Part shown: one piece after another, positions 1 to 7,528 of the stretch
How the letters are laid out: every line of letters begins with the position of its first letter
Numbering within the stretch: the first letter of the stretch is position 1
Assembly (NCBI RefSeq): GCF_018130615.1
Contig: NZ_JAFCKB010000033.1
Coordinates: 1 to 58,249 of the forward strand
Length of the DNA: 58,249 nucleotides
Source: Bradyrhizobium manausense
GTDB taxonomy: Bacteria; Pseudomonadota; Alphaproteobacteria; Rhizobiales; Xanthobacteraceae
Direction of reading: 5' to 3'
Made by a program: the position numbers and the translations under genes
The notes under the pieces: model-generated
Databases searched by the model: none
Told to the model about the DNA's origin: nothing
Seen by the model: only the letters and a program-made list of their open reading frames with translations

Positions 1-77
1 TCCTTGTCCTGCCACAGGTCATCCTCGGAATGCCTGTCACTGAAATTATCGTGTCTCACTTCAGGGGTGCAGTCCAG
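1..77. mobile_element. Left IS end (IS3-like terminal repeat), partial
   Basis: Bases 49-77 match, as a perfect 29-bp inverted repeat, bases 1393-1421; allowing one mismatch the match runs 44-77 against 1393-1426. The sequence reads as an outward terminus whose complement starts TGGACTGCACCCC, which resembles IS3-family (IS150/IS407-like) ends from memory. The element would extend left, out of the window. No transposase is visible in the 48 bases present, so this is an end only. The Rhs reading frame runs through it, so the first residues of that frame are element-derived. Confidence 0.5.
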
Positions 78-957
78 CACTGTCACCGTAATAGCCACCG
101 TTCCGGATACCCTGGGTTCGGTTATCGGCTCGCTGTCTTCGGCTTCCGGCACTTTGACCAGGACTGGGTACCTGCCTTACGGCAAGAGCGGCGGTGCTGG
201 ACCATTCGGGTACACTGGTCAGCGGATCGATTCGGAAACAAACGGGCTCTACAATTATCGAGCGCGGCATTACTCCCCCGCGTTGGGACGATTCCTACAA
301 GCTGATCCAATCGGCTATGCGGGCGGAGCTCATCTCTATGCCTATGTCAACAATGATCCATTGAATTTGACCGATCCTACGGGTCTCACTGCTGACGGCT
401 TTGGAAATGGATTCAGAGGCATAGTCAACCCCAATCCTGTGGATCTTTTATCTACCCTGGAGAACTATTTCGGCTCAGATAACAACAGTAGCGGATCTGG
501 CAAGGCGGGTGTCGCTGCTGGAATCGCTTCGGCCATTATATACACCAATGTCGTATCCATTGGAGCCAGCGCCTCTGTCGCAAAGGGGACGCCGACTAGT
601 CCTGTCATTAATCCGGCAGGCGCAATCAGAGCAGCTCAGTTCGGTGAAATGCAAGGAAGAGCATCGCTAAGCGAAACGGTAGCAAATGTTTCGGGTACGA
701 ACCCAACAATCACTTACACCGCCTCTGGTAAAACGATTTACGCAAATCCTGAAACTGGGTTGCAGGTTGTTTATGACAACGCAGGGAATTATTTTCGGGT
801 CGAGAATACGAACGTTACGGGGGCACTTCGATACACAGATCAATATGGCAATGCGATACCGGCGAACGTCCCGCTTGTGAAACCATCGGGTTCGACGCAG
901 ACTGGTGTGCCACCAGAGGTACGGCGCGCGCTAACTCACTTCAACAATACAGATTGA
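4..957 (+). CDS. Rhs-repeat protein C-terminal tip, truncated, with candidate toxin domain
   Basis: This is the end of an Rhs/YD-repeat polymorphic toxin. The diagnostic core lies at about residues 65-130: GYTGQRID, GLYNYRARHY, GRFLQADPIG, then YAYVNNDPLN and DPTG, which is the usual boundary before a variable tip. Residues after about 130 form the variable C-terminus, with a hydrophobic Gly/Ala stretch (about 165-195) and a final domain of about 90 residues (GKTIYANPETG, VVYDNAGNYFRV, GVPPEVRRALTHF). I cannot name its activity; a nuclease-type tip is possible. Only the last part of the core is present, because an IS end at 49-77 interrupts it and the first 25 or so codons are element-derived. 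No native start or secretion signal is visible, so it is likely an orphan tip. Base composition is poorer in GC than the neighbours, which suggests acquisition. The gene at 964 follows after 6 bases. Confidence 0.75.
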   Translation: MSCHRSSSECLSLKLSCLTSGVQSSTVTVIATVPDTLGSVIGSLSSASGTLTRTGYLPYGKSGGAGPFGYTGQRIDSETNGLYNYRARHYSPALGRFLQADPIGYAGGAHLYAYVNNDPLNLTDPTGLTADGFGNGFRGIVNPNPVDLLSTLENYFGSDNNSSGSGKAGVAAGIASAIIYTNVVSIGASASVAKGTPTSPVINPAGAIRAAQFGEMQGRASLSETVANVSGTNPTITYTASGKTIYANPETGLQVVYDNAGNYFRVENTNVTGALRYTDQYGNAIPANVPLVKPSGSTQTGVPPEVRRALTHFNNTD

Positions 958-1421
958 TAGACTATGCATCCCTCCTATTTTCAATTGTTGAATTGCGAGG
1001 CAGACGCCCCCAAGGGAAGCTTGTCACTTCGTGCTGAGACTTCGGAATGGCTATTCCATATAAAATTCTGGGACGCTATCAATGTCGAACTGGGAAGCAA
1101 TTTTGGGCAATATGAAGATGATACCTTGTCATTGAGCGATGCGCCTGTCGTTTTGAGAGAGCTTGATAAGCTCAGAGATAATTACCTTAGAGATCCAACG
1201 TACTCTCAAAAGGTAGTTTATGGTTGGACCCCAGATGGACGGGATCTAGAGTTTTCCATATCGGGCCCAGAATTGAGAAAAAGCATCGAAGAGTTGAGAT
1301 CGTTTGTACTTTGGGCAATCGAGCAAAAATCTGACGTATTTTGCCAGCTTTGATCCCGTCGGGACGAGGCTTGGCAGCAACAATTGAGTGCACTGGACTG
1401 CACCCCTGAAGTGAGACACGA
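49..1421. repeat. 29-bp perfect inverted repeat bracketing the Rhs tip cassette
   Basis: The arms are 49-77 and 1393-1421 and are exact reverse complements. The order of sequence in each arm (the TGGACTGCACCCC end faces the cassette on both sides) suggests two element ends pointing away from the enclosed 1.3 kb. They may be two separate IS remnants in opposite orientation rather than one element that contains the cassette. Outside the arms similarity decays quickly (only gtcac-like matches), so the two copies have diverged or are different ends. Confidence 0.7.
964..1353 (+). CDS. Small hypothetical protein, candidate immunity partner of the Rhs tip
   Basis: 129 residues, acidic, no signal peptide and no membrane segment, so a cytosolic protein. 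It starts 6 bases after the Rhs stop codon on the same strand, the place where immunity genes of Rhs/CDI tips normally sit. The sequence has alternating hydrophobic beta-type stretches (SLSLRAETSEWLFHIKFWD) and a helical C-terminus (ELRKSIEELRSFVLWAIE). I do not recognise the family. The immunity role is inferred from position, size and charge only. Like the Rhs tip it has low GC and lies inside the inverted repeat pair. Confidence 0.6.
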   Translation: MHPSYFQLLNCEADAPKGSLSLRAETSEWLFHIKFWDAINVELGSNFGQYEDDTLSLSDAPVVLRELDKLRDNYLRDPTYSQKVVYGWTPDGRDLEFSISGPELRKSIEELRSFVLWAIEQKSDVFCQL

Positions 1422-1430
1422 CAATTGCGG
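1393..1430. mobile_element. Right IS end (IS3-like terminal repeat)
   Basis: Mirror copy of the end at 49-77, starting TGGACTGCACCCC at 1394 and reading rightward. The following sequence to about 1950 holds no convincing transposase on either strand, so this is probably a decayed remnant. The stretch 1431-1952 has open frames but none with recognisable protein character or a neighbour-like codon pattern; I see no supported gene there. Confidence 0.45.
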
Positions 1431-1952
1431 TGACGGTACCGGACTATCGCTTCAATTGGCCTGCAATCACGAAGTATCTGGTTCAGCATGAAAATGAGGA
1501 TCGCTCGTTCGTCAGATTCCGAAAGCCGAGACGTCGTGCGTCGTGGCGACTGGCTGTTGCCGCTGTCGTCGAGGGCCACGATGGCATAGTGCCACTGTTT
1601 TGCCCGACGCGTCAAATTGAATTCGCTAAATACGAAACTTGGGTTAGACCTGAATCCGCGATTCCCGCGCAATTTCCGCGCGTTGCCCAATGGGCATCGT
1701 CTGCCATCGTTTTTCGAAGACCGCCCCTCGCCTCAGAGGCCGCGCTCCCTGCCCGTCTCAAGCTGGTTTGCTCGACACCGCAATGGCTTGATCGGACGGG
1801 CATCGTGTCCTTCCACACCACCGCTTCTACTGTGCATGGGGTTGTTTTTCACTCTTTGCGAGACCATGCGCCGGCGCGGTTCAGAAAGGAGGGCGCGCAG
1901 CCCCGCCTATCGCTCCGCTCTTCCTCAGCCTGAGACCGCCCGGGCAGTGCAC

Positions 1953-2354
1953 TCAATCCGCCACCGCAATCGCCTCGATCTCGATCAGCCATTCCGGCGC
2001 GGCGAGCGCGGAGACGCCGACGAGGGTCGAGGCCGGCGGCTCCATGCCTTCGAAGAAGACCGAACGGGCTTTGCCGATGATCGGGCGCAGCTCCGGCTTA
2101 TAGCCGACGACGAAGGTCGTGATCTTGACGATGTTGGCGTAGGTGGCGCCGGCCGCCTTCAGCGCATGGCCGAGGTTCTGCATCACCTGCGTGGTCTGCG
2201 CGGCGATATCGCCCTCGCCGACGATCCGCCCCTCCTCGTCCACCGACACCTGGCCGGAGATGTAGATGGTGCGCGCGCCGGAGGCGGTGACGACGTGGGA
2301 ATAAGCGGGATTGTGATGCAGGCCGCTGGGGCGGAGATGATCGAGCTTGGGCAT
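1953..2354 (-). CDS. RidA family protein (reactive imine/enamine deaminase-like)
   Basis: 133 residues, the normal RidA length. RidA-family proteins hydrolyse reactive 2-aminoacrylate-type enamines in the cytosol as homotrimers. Family features visible: the YISGQVSVDEEGRIV strand near residues 31-43, the central helix DIAAQTTQVMQNLGHALKAAG, the VVKIT-like strand (NIVKITTFV) and PPASTLVGVSALAAPEWLIEIEAIA at the C-terminus. The usual substrate-binding Arg of the IPxxR/PARxx motif is replaced by PPAST, so this is probably a RidA paralogue of Rid2-Rid7 type rather than the archetype. The start codon ATG at 2352-2354 is preceded by a weak GGGAG-like site. A second paralogue lies at 3521. Confidence 0.88.
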   Translation of the reverse strand: MPKLDHLRPSGLHHNPAYSHVVTASGARTIYISGQVSVDEEGRIVGEGDIAAQTTQVMQNLGHALKAAGATYANIVKITTFVVGYKPELRPIIGKARSVFFEGMEPPASTLVGVSALAAPEWLIEIEAIAVAD

Positions 2355-2427
2355 GAGGCTGGCTCCCGGAGTTTTATGGTTGGGAGGGAGCGTAGCCGGA
2401 GACTGTGTCGAGAGCTAGCCTCGCCCC

Positions 2428-3267
2428 TCAATTGCAGGGCTTGCTGTCCTTGACGTCGAACTTGCCCATCGCACCGGAAATGACGAAGTCGTTGTAGTCG
2501 AGCACGAGCTGGCGGGAGACGCCGTTCTCGTAGAGCTCGAACGACATGGCGTAGACCGGCGTCTGCTCGCCTTCCTTCTGCTGGGCCTCGCGATCGAAAT
2601 AGCTGACGGTGACCGGCCAGCGCTTTTGCGATTTCATGTGCTCGTCCGATGTCGACGGATCGGGCGCAGCGGCGCGGTCGGCCGCGATCGGCTGACCGAT
2701 CACGGTCAGCGTGTTGTAGACCTTCTGGCCGTCGTCGGAGCCGTCATAGACGGAGAGCTCGAGCAGCGACTTGCCGTCCTTGGCGGCCGCAATGATGCGC
2801 TGGATCTGCTCGGTCGGGAACACGATCTTGCCGTCCAGGGTGAAATTCTTCGGCGCCGGCAATTTCAGCTTGACGTTGATGTGGTCGCCATCGCGCTCCG
2901 CCGAGCCGTCGACGAGGCCGGCCTCGGTCTCGTTCATCCGCGTCTCGATCTTGAAGCGGTAGCTTTTGCCGGTGGCGTCCTCCCAGGAATTGGAGCGGAG
3001 GTCACTGAGCGTGATCTTGCCCTCGCCGCTGTCGAGCTCGGAGACCTGGCGGAATTCGGAGGTGTAGCCTTCGCAAGCGCTGCCGGCGAAATTGTAGAGG
3101 ATGCGGCCGCGCGCGCTGTTGATGGAGTTGGAGCGCGATTTGACCAGGCTCAGATCGTAAAGCGCCTGATGCGGGAGGAACGGACCATTCGCGGCATGGG
3201 CACCGGCGCCGAGCGTGGCCGCGGCGAGCGCCATCACACCGAGTGAAGTCCGGAAAAGGTGCACCAT
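2428..3267 (-). CDS. eipB: EipB-type periplasmic cell-envelope integrity protein (DUF1849)
   Basis: 279 residues with an N-terminal signal peptide ending near ALAAATLGAGAHA. The mature sequence matches the DUF1849/EipB family: LPHQALYDLSL at the mature N-terminus, ARGRILYNFAGSACEGYTSEFRQ, the NSWEDATGKSYRF segment, and a terminal SKPCN. EipB of Brucella is a beta-spiral periplasmic protein needed for envelope integrity, with a conserved disulfide; here C65 and C278 are in the matching places. It is divergent from the RidA/GDPD group starting at 3521. Cargo or ligand is unknown. Confidence 0.85.
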   Translation of the reverse strand: MVHLFRTSLGVMALAAATLGAGAHAANGPFLPHQALYDLSLVKSRSNSINSARGRILYNFAGSACEGYTSEFRQVSELDSGEGKITLSDLRSNSWEDATGKSYRFKIETRMNETEAGLVDGSAERDGDHINVKLKLPAPKNFTLDGKIVFPTEQIQRIIAAAKDGKSLLELSVYDGSDDGQKVYNTLTVIGQPIAADRAAAPDPSTSDEHMKSQKRWPVTVSYFDREAQQKEGEQTPVYAMSFELYENGVSRQLVLDYNDFVISGAMGKFDVKDSKPCN

Positions 3268-3520
3268 GTCTGTTCCCTGGGGACGCGCAGATTCGACACT
3301 TTAATGACCGTTCCATTGCGTCGCAACTGCGGCGGTTTCACGTAAAGTTGCGCCTCTCCGTTGAACCTCCTGACCTGCCTTGGGAAAATGCAGTCTGCCG
3401 CAGCGTTCGTCCGCCCGATCGGCTTGCTTGCATGTGGCGGCTTGATGGGCGAAACAGGGCGCGCCCGGCGGTCACGAGACGCGCCGGAGCGGATGAGTTT
3501 TCAGACATCGAGGTCAGGAC

Positions 3521-3988
3521 ATGGCGGGCACGGTCGAGCAGAAACTGGCGGAACAGGGCATCAAGCTGCACGAGGCCCCCACCCCCGTGGCCAATTACGT
3601 GCCGTTCGTGCGCACCGGCAATCTGCTGTTCGTCTCGGGCCAGGTCTGCTTCGATCCCGCCGGCAAGCTGATCGCCAAGGGCAAGCTCGGCGCCGGCGTC
3701 TCGATCGAGGACGGTGCTGCGGCCGCGCGCGGCTGCGCCGTCAACCTGCTCGCGCAGGTCAAGGCCGCGCTCGGCGACCTCGACAAGGTCGTGCGCGTGG
3801 TGCGCCTCGGCGGCTTCATCAACTCGGCGCCCGACTTCCTGGACGGGCCGAAGGTGCTCAACGGCGCCTCCGACCTGATGGTCGCGGCCTTCGGCGACAA
3901 GGGCCGCCATGCCCGCACCACCGTCGGCGTCGCCTCGCTGCCCGCGGATGCGGCCGTCGAAGTCGAAGGCGTGTTCGAGGTCGCCTGA
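3521..3988 (+). CDS. RidA family protein, second paralogue
   Basis: 155 residues, slightly longer than canonical RidA. It resembles the COG0251 branch beginning EQKLAEQGIKLHEAPTPVANYVPF, with LLFVSGQVCFDPAGKLI and a central LDKVVRVVRLGGFINSAPDF. C-terminal residues are HARTTVGVASLPADAAVEVEGVFEVA, with the Arg that contacts the substrate carboxylate in RidA (ARTTVGV). It thus keeps the key Arg that the paralogue at 1953 lacks. The next gene (GDPD) begins 10 bases after its stop, so the two are probably cotranscribed. The start follows GGTCAGGACATGG. Confidence 0.88.
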   Translation: MAGTVEQKLAEQGIKLHEAPTPVANYVPFVRTGNLLFVSGQVCFDPAGKLIAKGKLGAGVSIEDGAAAARGCAVNLLAQVKAALGDLDKVVRVVRLGGFINSAPDFLDGPKVLNGASDLMVAAFGDKGRHARTTVGVASLPADAAVEVEGVFEVA

Positions 3989-3998
3989 GGTCAGCATC

Positions 3999-4745
3999 GT
4001 GCGTGCTCCGGATTGGCTGACAGCGCGGCCGGTCGCCCATCGCGGCCTGCATGACATTTCGCGTGGCATCGTTGAGAACATGCCGGGCGCGGTGCAAGCC
4101 GCGATTGCCGGCAACTTCTCGATCGAGGTCGACATCCAGCTCTCGGCTGACGGCGAAGCCATGGTGCATCACGACCACGCCCTCGGCCGCCTCACCGACG
4201 CCACCGGCCCGGTGGTCGCAAAGACCGCGGCCGAGCTGAAGGCCATCGCATTCAGGGATACGCCCGAGCGGATGATGTCGCTCGGCGACCTCTGCGCCAT
4301 GGTCGCCGGCCGCGTGCCGCTGGTGATCGAGGTAAAGAGCCATTTCGACGGCGACCGCAAGCTGGTGAAGCGGATGGCCGAGGTGCTGGCGTCTTATCAG
4401 GGACAAGCGGTCGGCATGTCCTTCGATCCCGACCAGGTGCTGGCGCTGCGCGAGCTGCTGCCGTCCCGTCCGCGCGGCATCGTCGCGCAGCGGAGCTATG
4501 AGGACGAGTACTGGGCCTACCTGACGCAAGCCCAGCGCGACAGCATGCTGTACCTCCGCCACGGCTTCCAGACCCAGCCACACTTCGTCGCCTTCAAGGT
4601 CGACCACCTGCCGGCGCCCGCCCCCTGGATTGCCCGCAACGTGTTCGGCTGCGCCCTGCTCGGCTGGACCGTGCGCACGGACGAGCAGCGGACGCGAGTC
4701 GGGCAATATGCCGACCAGATGATCTTCGAAGGCTTCGTGCCGTAA
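3999..4745 (+). CDS. Glycerophosphodiester phosphodiesterase family protein
   Basis: 248 residues from a GTG start chosen because it sits 10 bases after the preceding stop and keeps the N-terminal catalytic block; an upstream ATG in frame would overlap ridA. GDPD hydrolyses glycerophosphodiesters to glycerol 3-phosphate and an alcohol. Visible motifs: VAHRGLHD (metal/catalytic His-Arg) near residue 14, FSIEVDIQLSADG with metal-binding Glu/Asp, MVHHDH with the second catalytic His, and VIEVKSHF. No signal peptide, so cytosolic (UgpQ-like). Third domain TIM-barrel length is normal. Confidence 0.88.
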   Translation: MRAPDWLTARPVAHRGLHDISRGIVENMPGAVQAAIAGNFSIEVDIQLSADGEAMVHHDHALGRLTDATGPVVAKTAAELKAIAFRDTPERMMSLGDLCAMVAGRVPLVIEVKSHFDGDRKLVKRMAEVLASYQGQAVGMSFDPDQVLALRELLPSRPRGIVAQRSYEDEYWAYLTQAQRDSMLYLRHGFQTQPHFVAFKVDHLPAPAPWIARNVFGCALLGWTVRTDEQRTRVGQYADQMIFEGFVP

Positions 4746-4799
4746 GCTTGATGTTCCCCGCCCTTGAAGTCGCTGCTGCAATGCACGATCTTGGGAGCA

Positions 4800-6041
4800 A
4801 TGGCATCATCCGAAATCACGCTGGAGGCGGTACCGTCCATTGGCGAAGTCTCGCCGGAGGATTGGGACGCTTGCGCCAATCCAGGCAAGATCTGCAACGG
4901 GCATGGCTTGGGAACCTCGTCCGGGGTCCCAGACGATTCCCTCGGCTTCTTAAAGCCCGCCTATAACCCCTTCGTCTCGCATGCGTTTCTTTCCGCTGCT
5001 GAGAAATCGGGTTCGGCTACGATCCGCACCGGCTGGGGTCCGCGGCATCTCGTCGCCAAGATTGGCGGACGCGTCGTCGGCGTCGTGCCCTGCTATCTGA
5101 AATCACACAGCCAGGGCGAATACGTTTTCGACCGCGGTTGGGCGGACGCCTATGAGCGCGCGGGCGGGCGCTATTACCCGAAGCTGCAGGTCTCTGTTCC
5201 CTTCACGCCGGCGACGGGGCCGCGGCTCCTGGTCCGTGACGGCGTCGACCGCGAGCGGATCACCGAGGCGTTAGCCAGCGGCCTGATTGCGCTGTGCGGC
5301 GTCAGCAAGGCCTCCTCGGTGCACGTCACCTTCGCCCGCGAGGCGGAGTGGCAGCTGCTTGCCCAGCATGGTTTCCTCCAGCGCACCGACCAGCAGTTTC
5401 ACTGGCGCAATGAGGGCTTTGCGAGTTTCGACGATTTCCTGGCGACGCTGAACTCACGCCACCGCAAGTCTATCAAGCGCGAACGACGCGATGCGGTGGC
5501 CTCTGGTATCACCATCCACTGGCTCACGGGCAAGGACATCACCGAGGACGCCTGGGACGCGTTCTTCATGTTCTACATGGAGACCGGCTCTCGCAAATGG
5601 GGCCGTCCATACCTCACGCGCGAGTTCTTCTCGCTGATCGGCGAGACCATGAGCGAGGACGTGCTGCTGGTGATGGCCCGCCGCAACGGCCGCTGGGTCG
5701 CGGGCGCGATCAACTTCATCGGCTCGGACACGCTGTTCGGCCGCAACTGGGGCGCGGTCGAGCATCATCCCTTCCTGCATTTCGAGGTCTGCTACTACCA
5801 GGCAATCGATTTCGCCATCAAACACGGTTTGAAGAATGTCGAAGCCGGCGCGCAAGGCGAGCACAAGATCGCGCGCGGCTACCTGCCGCGGACGACCCAT
5901 TCCGCCCATTTCATCGCCGATCCCGGCCTGCGCCGCGCCATCGACGATTACCTCAAGCGCGAGCGCGCCTATGTTGCGGAGGCCGGCCGCGAGCTCGCCG
6001 AGCTTGGCCCGTTCCGGAAAGGCATCGACGAGGCGCCTTGA
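4800..6041 (+). CDS. DUF482 (COG3146) GNAT-type acyltransferase
   Basis: 413 residues from ATG 4800, which has a GGGAG site 5 bases upstream; a start at 4764 is possible but lacks one. The protein belongs to the large double-GNAT (FemAB-like) COG3146 family, sometimes named peptidoglycan/peptidogalycan biosynthesis protein. Characteristic stretches: AYNPFVSHAFLSAAEKSG, LVAKIGGRVVGVVPCYLKSHSQGEYVFD, WADAYERAGGRYYPKLQVSVPFTPATGPR, LNSRHRKSIKRERR and VEAGAQGEHKIARGYLPRTTHSAH. Substrate is not established for the family. It follows the GDPD gene by 54 bases and precedes the HIT gene on the same strand. Confidence 0.85.
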   Translation: MASSEITLEAVPSIGEVSPEDWDACANPGKICNGHGLGTSSGVPDDSLGFLKPAYNPFVSHAFLSAAEKSGSATIRTGWGPRHLVAKIGGRVVGVVPCYLKSHSQGEYVFDRGWADAYERAGGRYYPKLQVSVPFTPATGPRLLVRDGVDRERITEALASGLIALCGVSKASSVHVTFAREAEWQLLAQHGFLQRTDQQFHWRNEGFASFDDFLATLNSRHRKSIKRERRDAVASGITIHWLTGKDITEDAWDAFFMFYMETGSRKWGRPYLTREFFSLIGETMSEDVLLVMARRNGRWVAGAINFIGSDTLFGRNWGAVEHHPFLHFEVCYYQAIDFAIKHGLKNVEAGAQGEHKIARGYLPRTTHSAHFIADPGLRRAIDDYLKRERAYVAEAGRELAELGPFRKGIDEAP

Positions 6042-6117
6042 CGGTTTGCCGTCGGTGGTGACAGTAAGCGCGAAATTCTAAGCGCAATGTTCTTGAAAGC
6101 TCTTGGGAGCCGCCGCC

Positions 6118-6543
6118 ATGACCGCCTACGACACCAACAACATCTTCGCAAAGATCCTGCGCGGCGAGCTGCCCTGTCACAAGGTCTATGAGGACGAGCA
6201 CGTGTTCGCCTTCCTCGACATCATGCCGCGGGTGCCCGGCCACACGCTGGTGATCCCGAAGGCTCCTGCCCGCAACATCCTCGACATCGCACCGGACGAT
6301 TACGCCCACGTCGCCCGGGGCGCGAAGAAGATCGCAATCGCCGCAATGAAGGCGTTCAAGGCCGATGGCATCACCGTGCAGCAATTCAACGAGCCCGCCG
6401 GCGGACAGGTGGTGTTTCATCTCCACATGCACGTGATGCCCCGCCACGACGGCGTCGCGATGCTGCCGCCTGCGAGCCGCAAGGAAGACGTCAAGGTGCT
6501 GGAAGAGAACGCGACCAAGCTGATCGCGGCGCTGAAGAGCTGA
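6118..6543 (+). CDS. HIT family nucleotide-binding hydrolase (Hint-like)
   Basis: 141 residues. HIT proteins are nucleoside phosphoramidate or dinucleotide hydrolases acting through a His triad. Seen here: NIFAKILRGELPCHKVYEDE at the N-terminus, FLDIMPRVPGHTLVIPK, and the triad HLHMHV near residues 100-105 preceded by FNEPAGGQVVFH. Start ATG 6118 is preferred over 6103 because the family consensus starts at MTAYD and a GGGAG lies upstream. Last gene of a four-gene same-strand run beginning at 3521. Confidence 0.93.
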   Translation: MTAYDTNNIFAKILRGELPCHKVYEDEHVFAFLDIMPRVPGHTLVIPKAPARNILDIAPDDYAHVARGAKKIAIAAMKAFKADGITVQQFNEPAGGQVVFHLHMHVMPRHDGVAMLPPASRKEDVKVLEENATKLIAALKS

Positions 6544-6544
6544 T

Positions 6545-6652
6545 CGTCATTCCGGGGTGCGCATCCTGGCGCGAACCCGGAATCCATCATGCGTCAGAGA
6601 TGGTGGCGGAATGGATTCCGGGCTCGCGACTTCGTCGCGCCCCGGAATGACG
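6545..6652. repeat. Palindromic intergenic repeat, family A (long form)
   Basis: A 108-bp imperfect palindrome that begins CGTCATTCCGGGG and ends CCCCGGAATGACG, with a second nested pair (GGAATCCAT / ATGGATTCC) around the centre. A short form of the same family is at 37944-37985. It lies between convergent genes (HIT and TrmO), so its hairpin could also act in transcription termination. From memory, such CGTCATTCCGGGG elements are scattered through Bradyrhizobium genomes. Confidence 0.85.
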
Positions 6653-6654
6653 GA

Positions 6655-7146
6655 CTACTCCGTCTGAAAATCCCCTGCTTGCGGCGCCGCTAATGGCGTG
6701 AACTCGCAGCGGTCCGGCTTGATGTCGATCAGCGGCGTGTTGTCGAGGCAGTCGAGGCCGCGCACGAGGATCGAGCTGCCCTCGATGCCGACCAGCTTCA
6801 CGATCGAGGTGCCGATCGGATTGGGTCGCACCGGCGAACGCAGCGAAAACGTACCGCGGGTCTTCTCGTTGTTCTTTGGGCTTTGCAGGACGATGTCGCG
6901 GCGGGACTTGTCGAGCCAATAAAGCACTTCGAGATTGCTGTAGAAATCGACGCCCTTGATCGCGGGTACGAAGGGCTCGAAGATCTCGAGCCTGCACACC
7001 GGGCCGTCGGCGCGACCCTGCCGCGGCGTCTCGAGCCGCGAGATCCAGGGCGTGCGGATACGACCGATGAAGACGAGGCCGGCATCCTCCGCAGGCGGCA
7101 GCTCGATGGCGACCTCTCCCTCACGGAGTTCGTTTTCGCGAACCAT
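6655..7146 (-). CDS. trmO: tRNA (N6-threonylcarbamoyladenosine(37)-N6)-methyltransferase TrmO
   Basis: 163 residues from ATG 7146. TrmO methylates t6A37 to m6t6A37 in tRNA using AdoMet; the fold is a beta-barrel (YaeB/TsaA family, formerly UPF0066). Family motifs: IGRIRTPW at the N-terminus, LEVLYWLDKSRRD, GTFSLRSPVRPNPIGTS, and LDNTPLIDIKP. The ORF opens further upstream to 7236 but that part overlaps sequence upstream of azlD and is not family-like. Convergent with the HIT gene. Confidence 0.9.
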   Translation of the reverse strand: MVRENELREGEVAIELPPAEDAGLVFIGRIRTPWISRLETPRQGRADGPVCRLEIFEPFVPAIKGVDFYSNLEVLYWLDKSRRDIVLQSPKNNEKTRGTFSLRSPVRPNPIGTSIVKLVGIEGSSILVRGLDCLDNTPLIDIKPDRCEFTPLAAPQAGDFQTE

Positions 7147-7177
7147 ATTTCCACTTCCTTGGCTGTTCGCAAGGGTT

Positions 7178-7528
7178 TTAGCCCAACCACCATTTGCCGG
7201 CCAGCATGAAGACTTCACCGGCGACAACCCCCGCAAAGATCGAGCGGCGCGTCAGCAGGAACATGACGAGGCCGGCGCCGACGGCGCCGTAGCGCAGGCC
7301 ATCAGGCACGCTGGCCAATGCGCCCGGCGGCTGGACCACGATCTGGGCGATGACGCCGGCCAGAATGGCAGTGGCAACCGCCCTCACCCAGACCAGCAAC
7401 TCGGAACCTTCGTCGATGCCGCCGCCGAACCACAGGCCGAGCATGCGCCATATCTGGTTGGGAATGACGCCGGCGACGAACAGCACCAACAGCGCGTGCC
7501 AGTCGCCGATGAGTTGCGCGGCGCTCAT
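7178..7528 (-). CDS. azlD: AzlD family branched-chain amino acid exporter small subunit
   Basis: 116 residues, about four hydrophobic segments (LLVLFVAGVIPNQIWRML, ATAILAGVIAQIV, and YGAVGAGLVMFLL, VVAGEVFMLAG). With AzlC it forms a two-component exporter of branched-chain or similar amino acids in the inner membrane. The start ATG overlaps the azlC stop (ATGA, 7525-7528), so the pair is translationally coupled. A longer frame opens upstream but lies inside azlC. Confidence 0.88.
   Translation of the reverse strand: MSAAQLIGDWHALLVLFVAGVIPNQIWRMLGLWFGGGIDEGSELLVWVRAVATAILAGVIAQIVVQPPGALASVPDGLRYGAVGAGLVMFLLTRRSIFAGVVAGEVFMLAGKWWLG

Noticed and set aside
1431-1952. Transposase remnant after the right IS-like end
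   Set aside because: Neither strand gives DDE-type or OrfA-like text; only the terminal repeat is supported.
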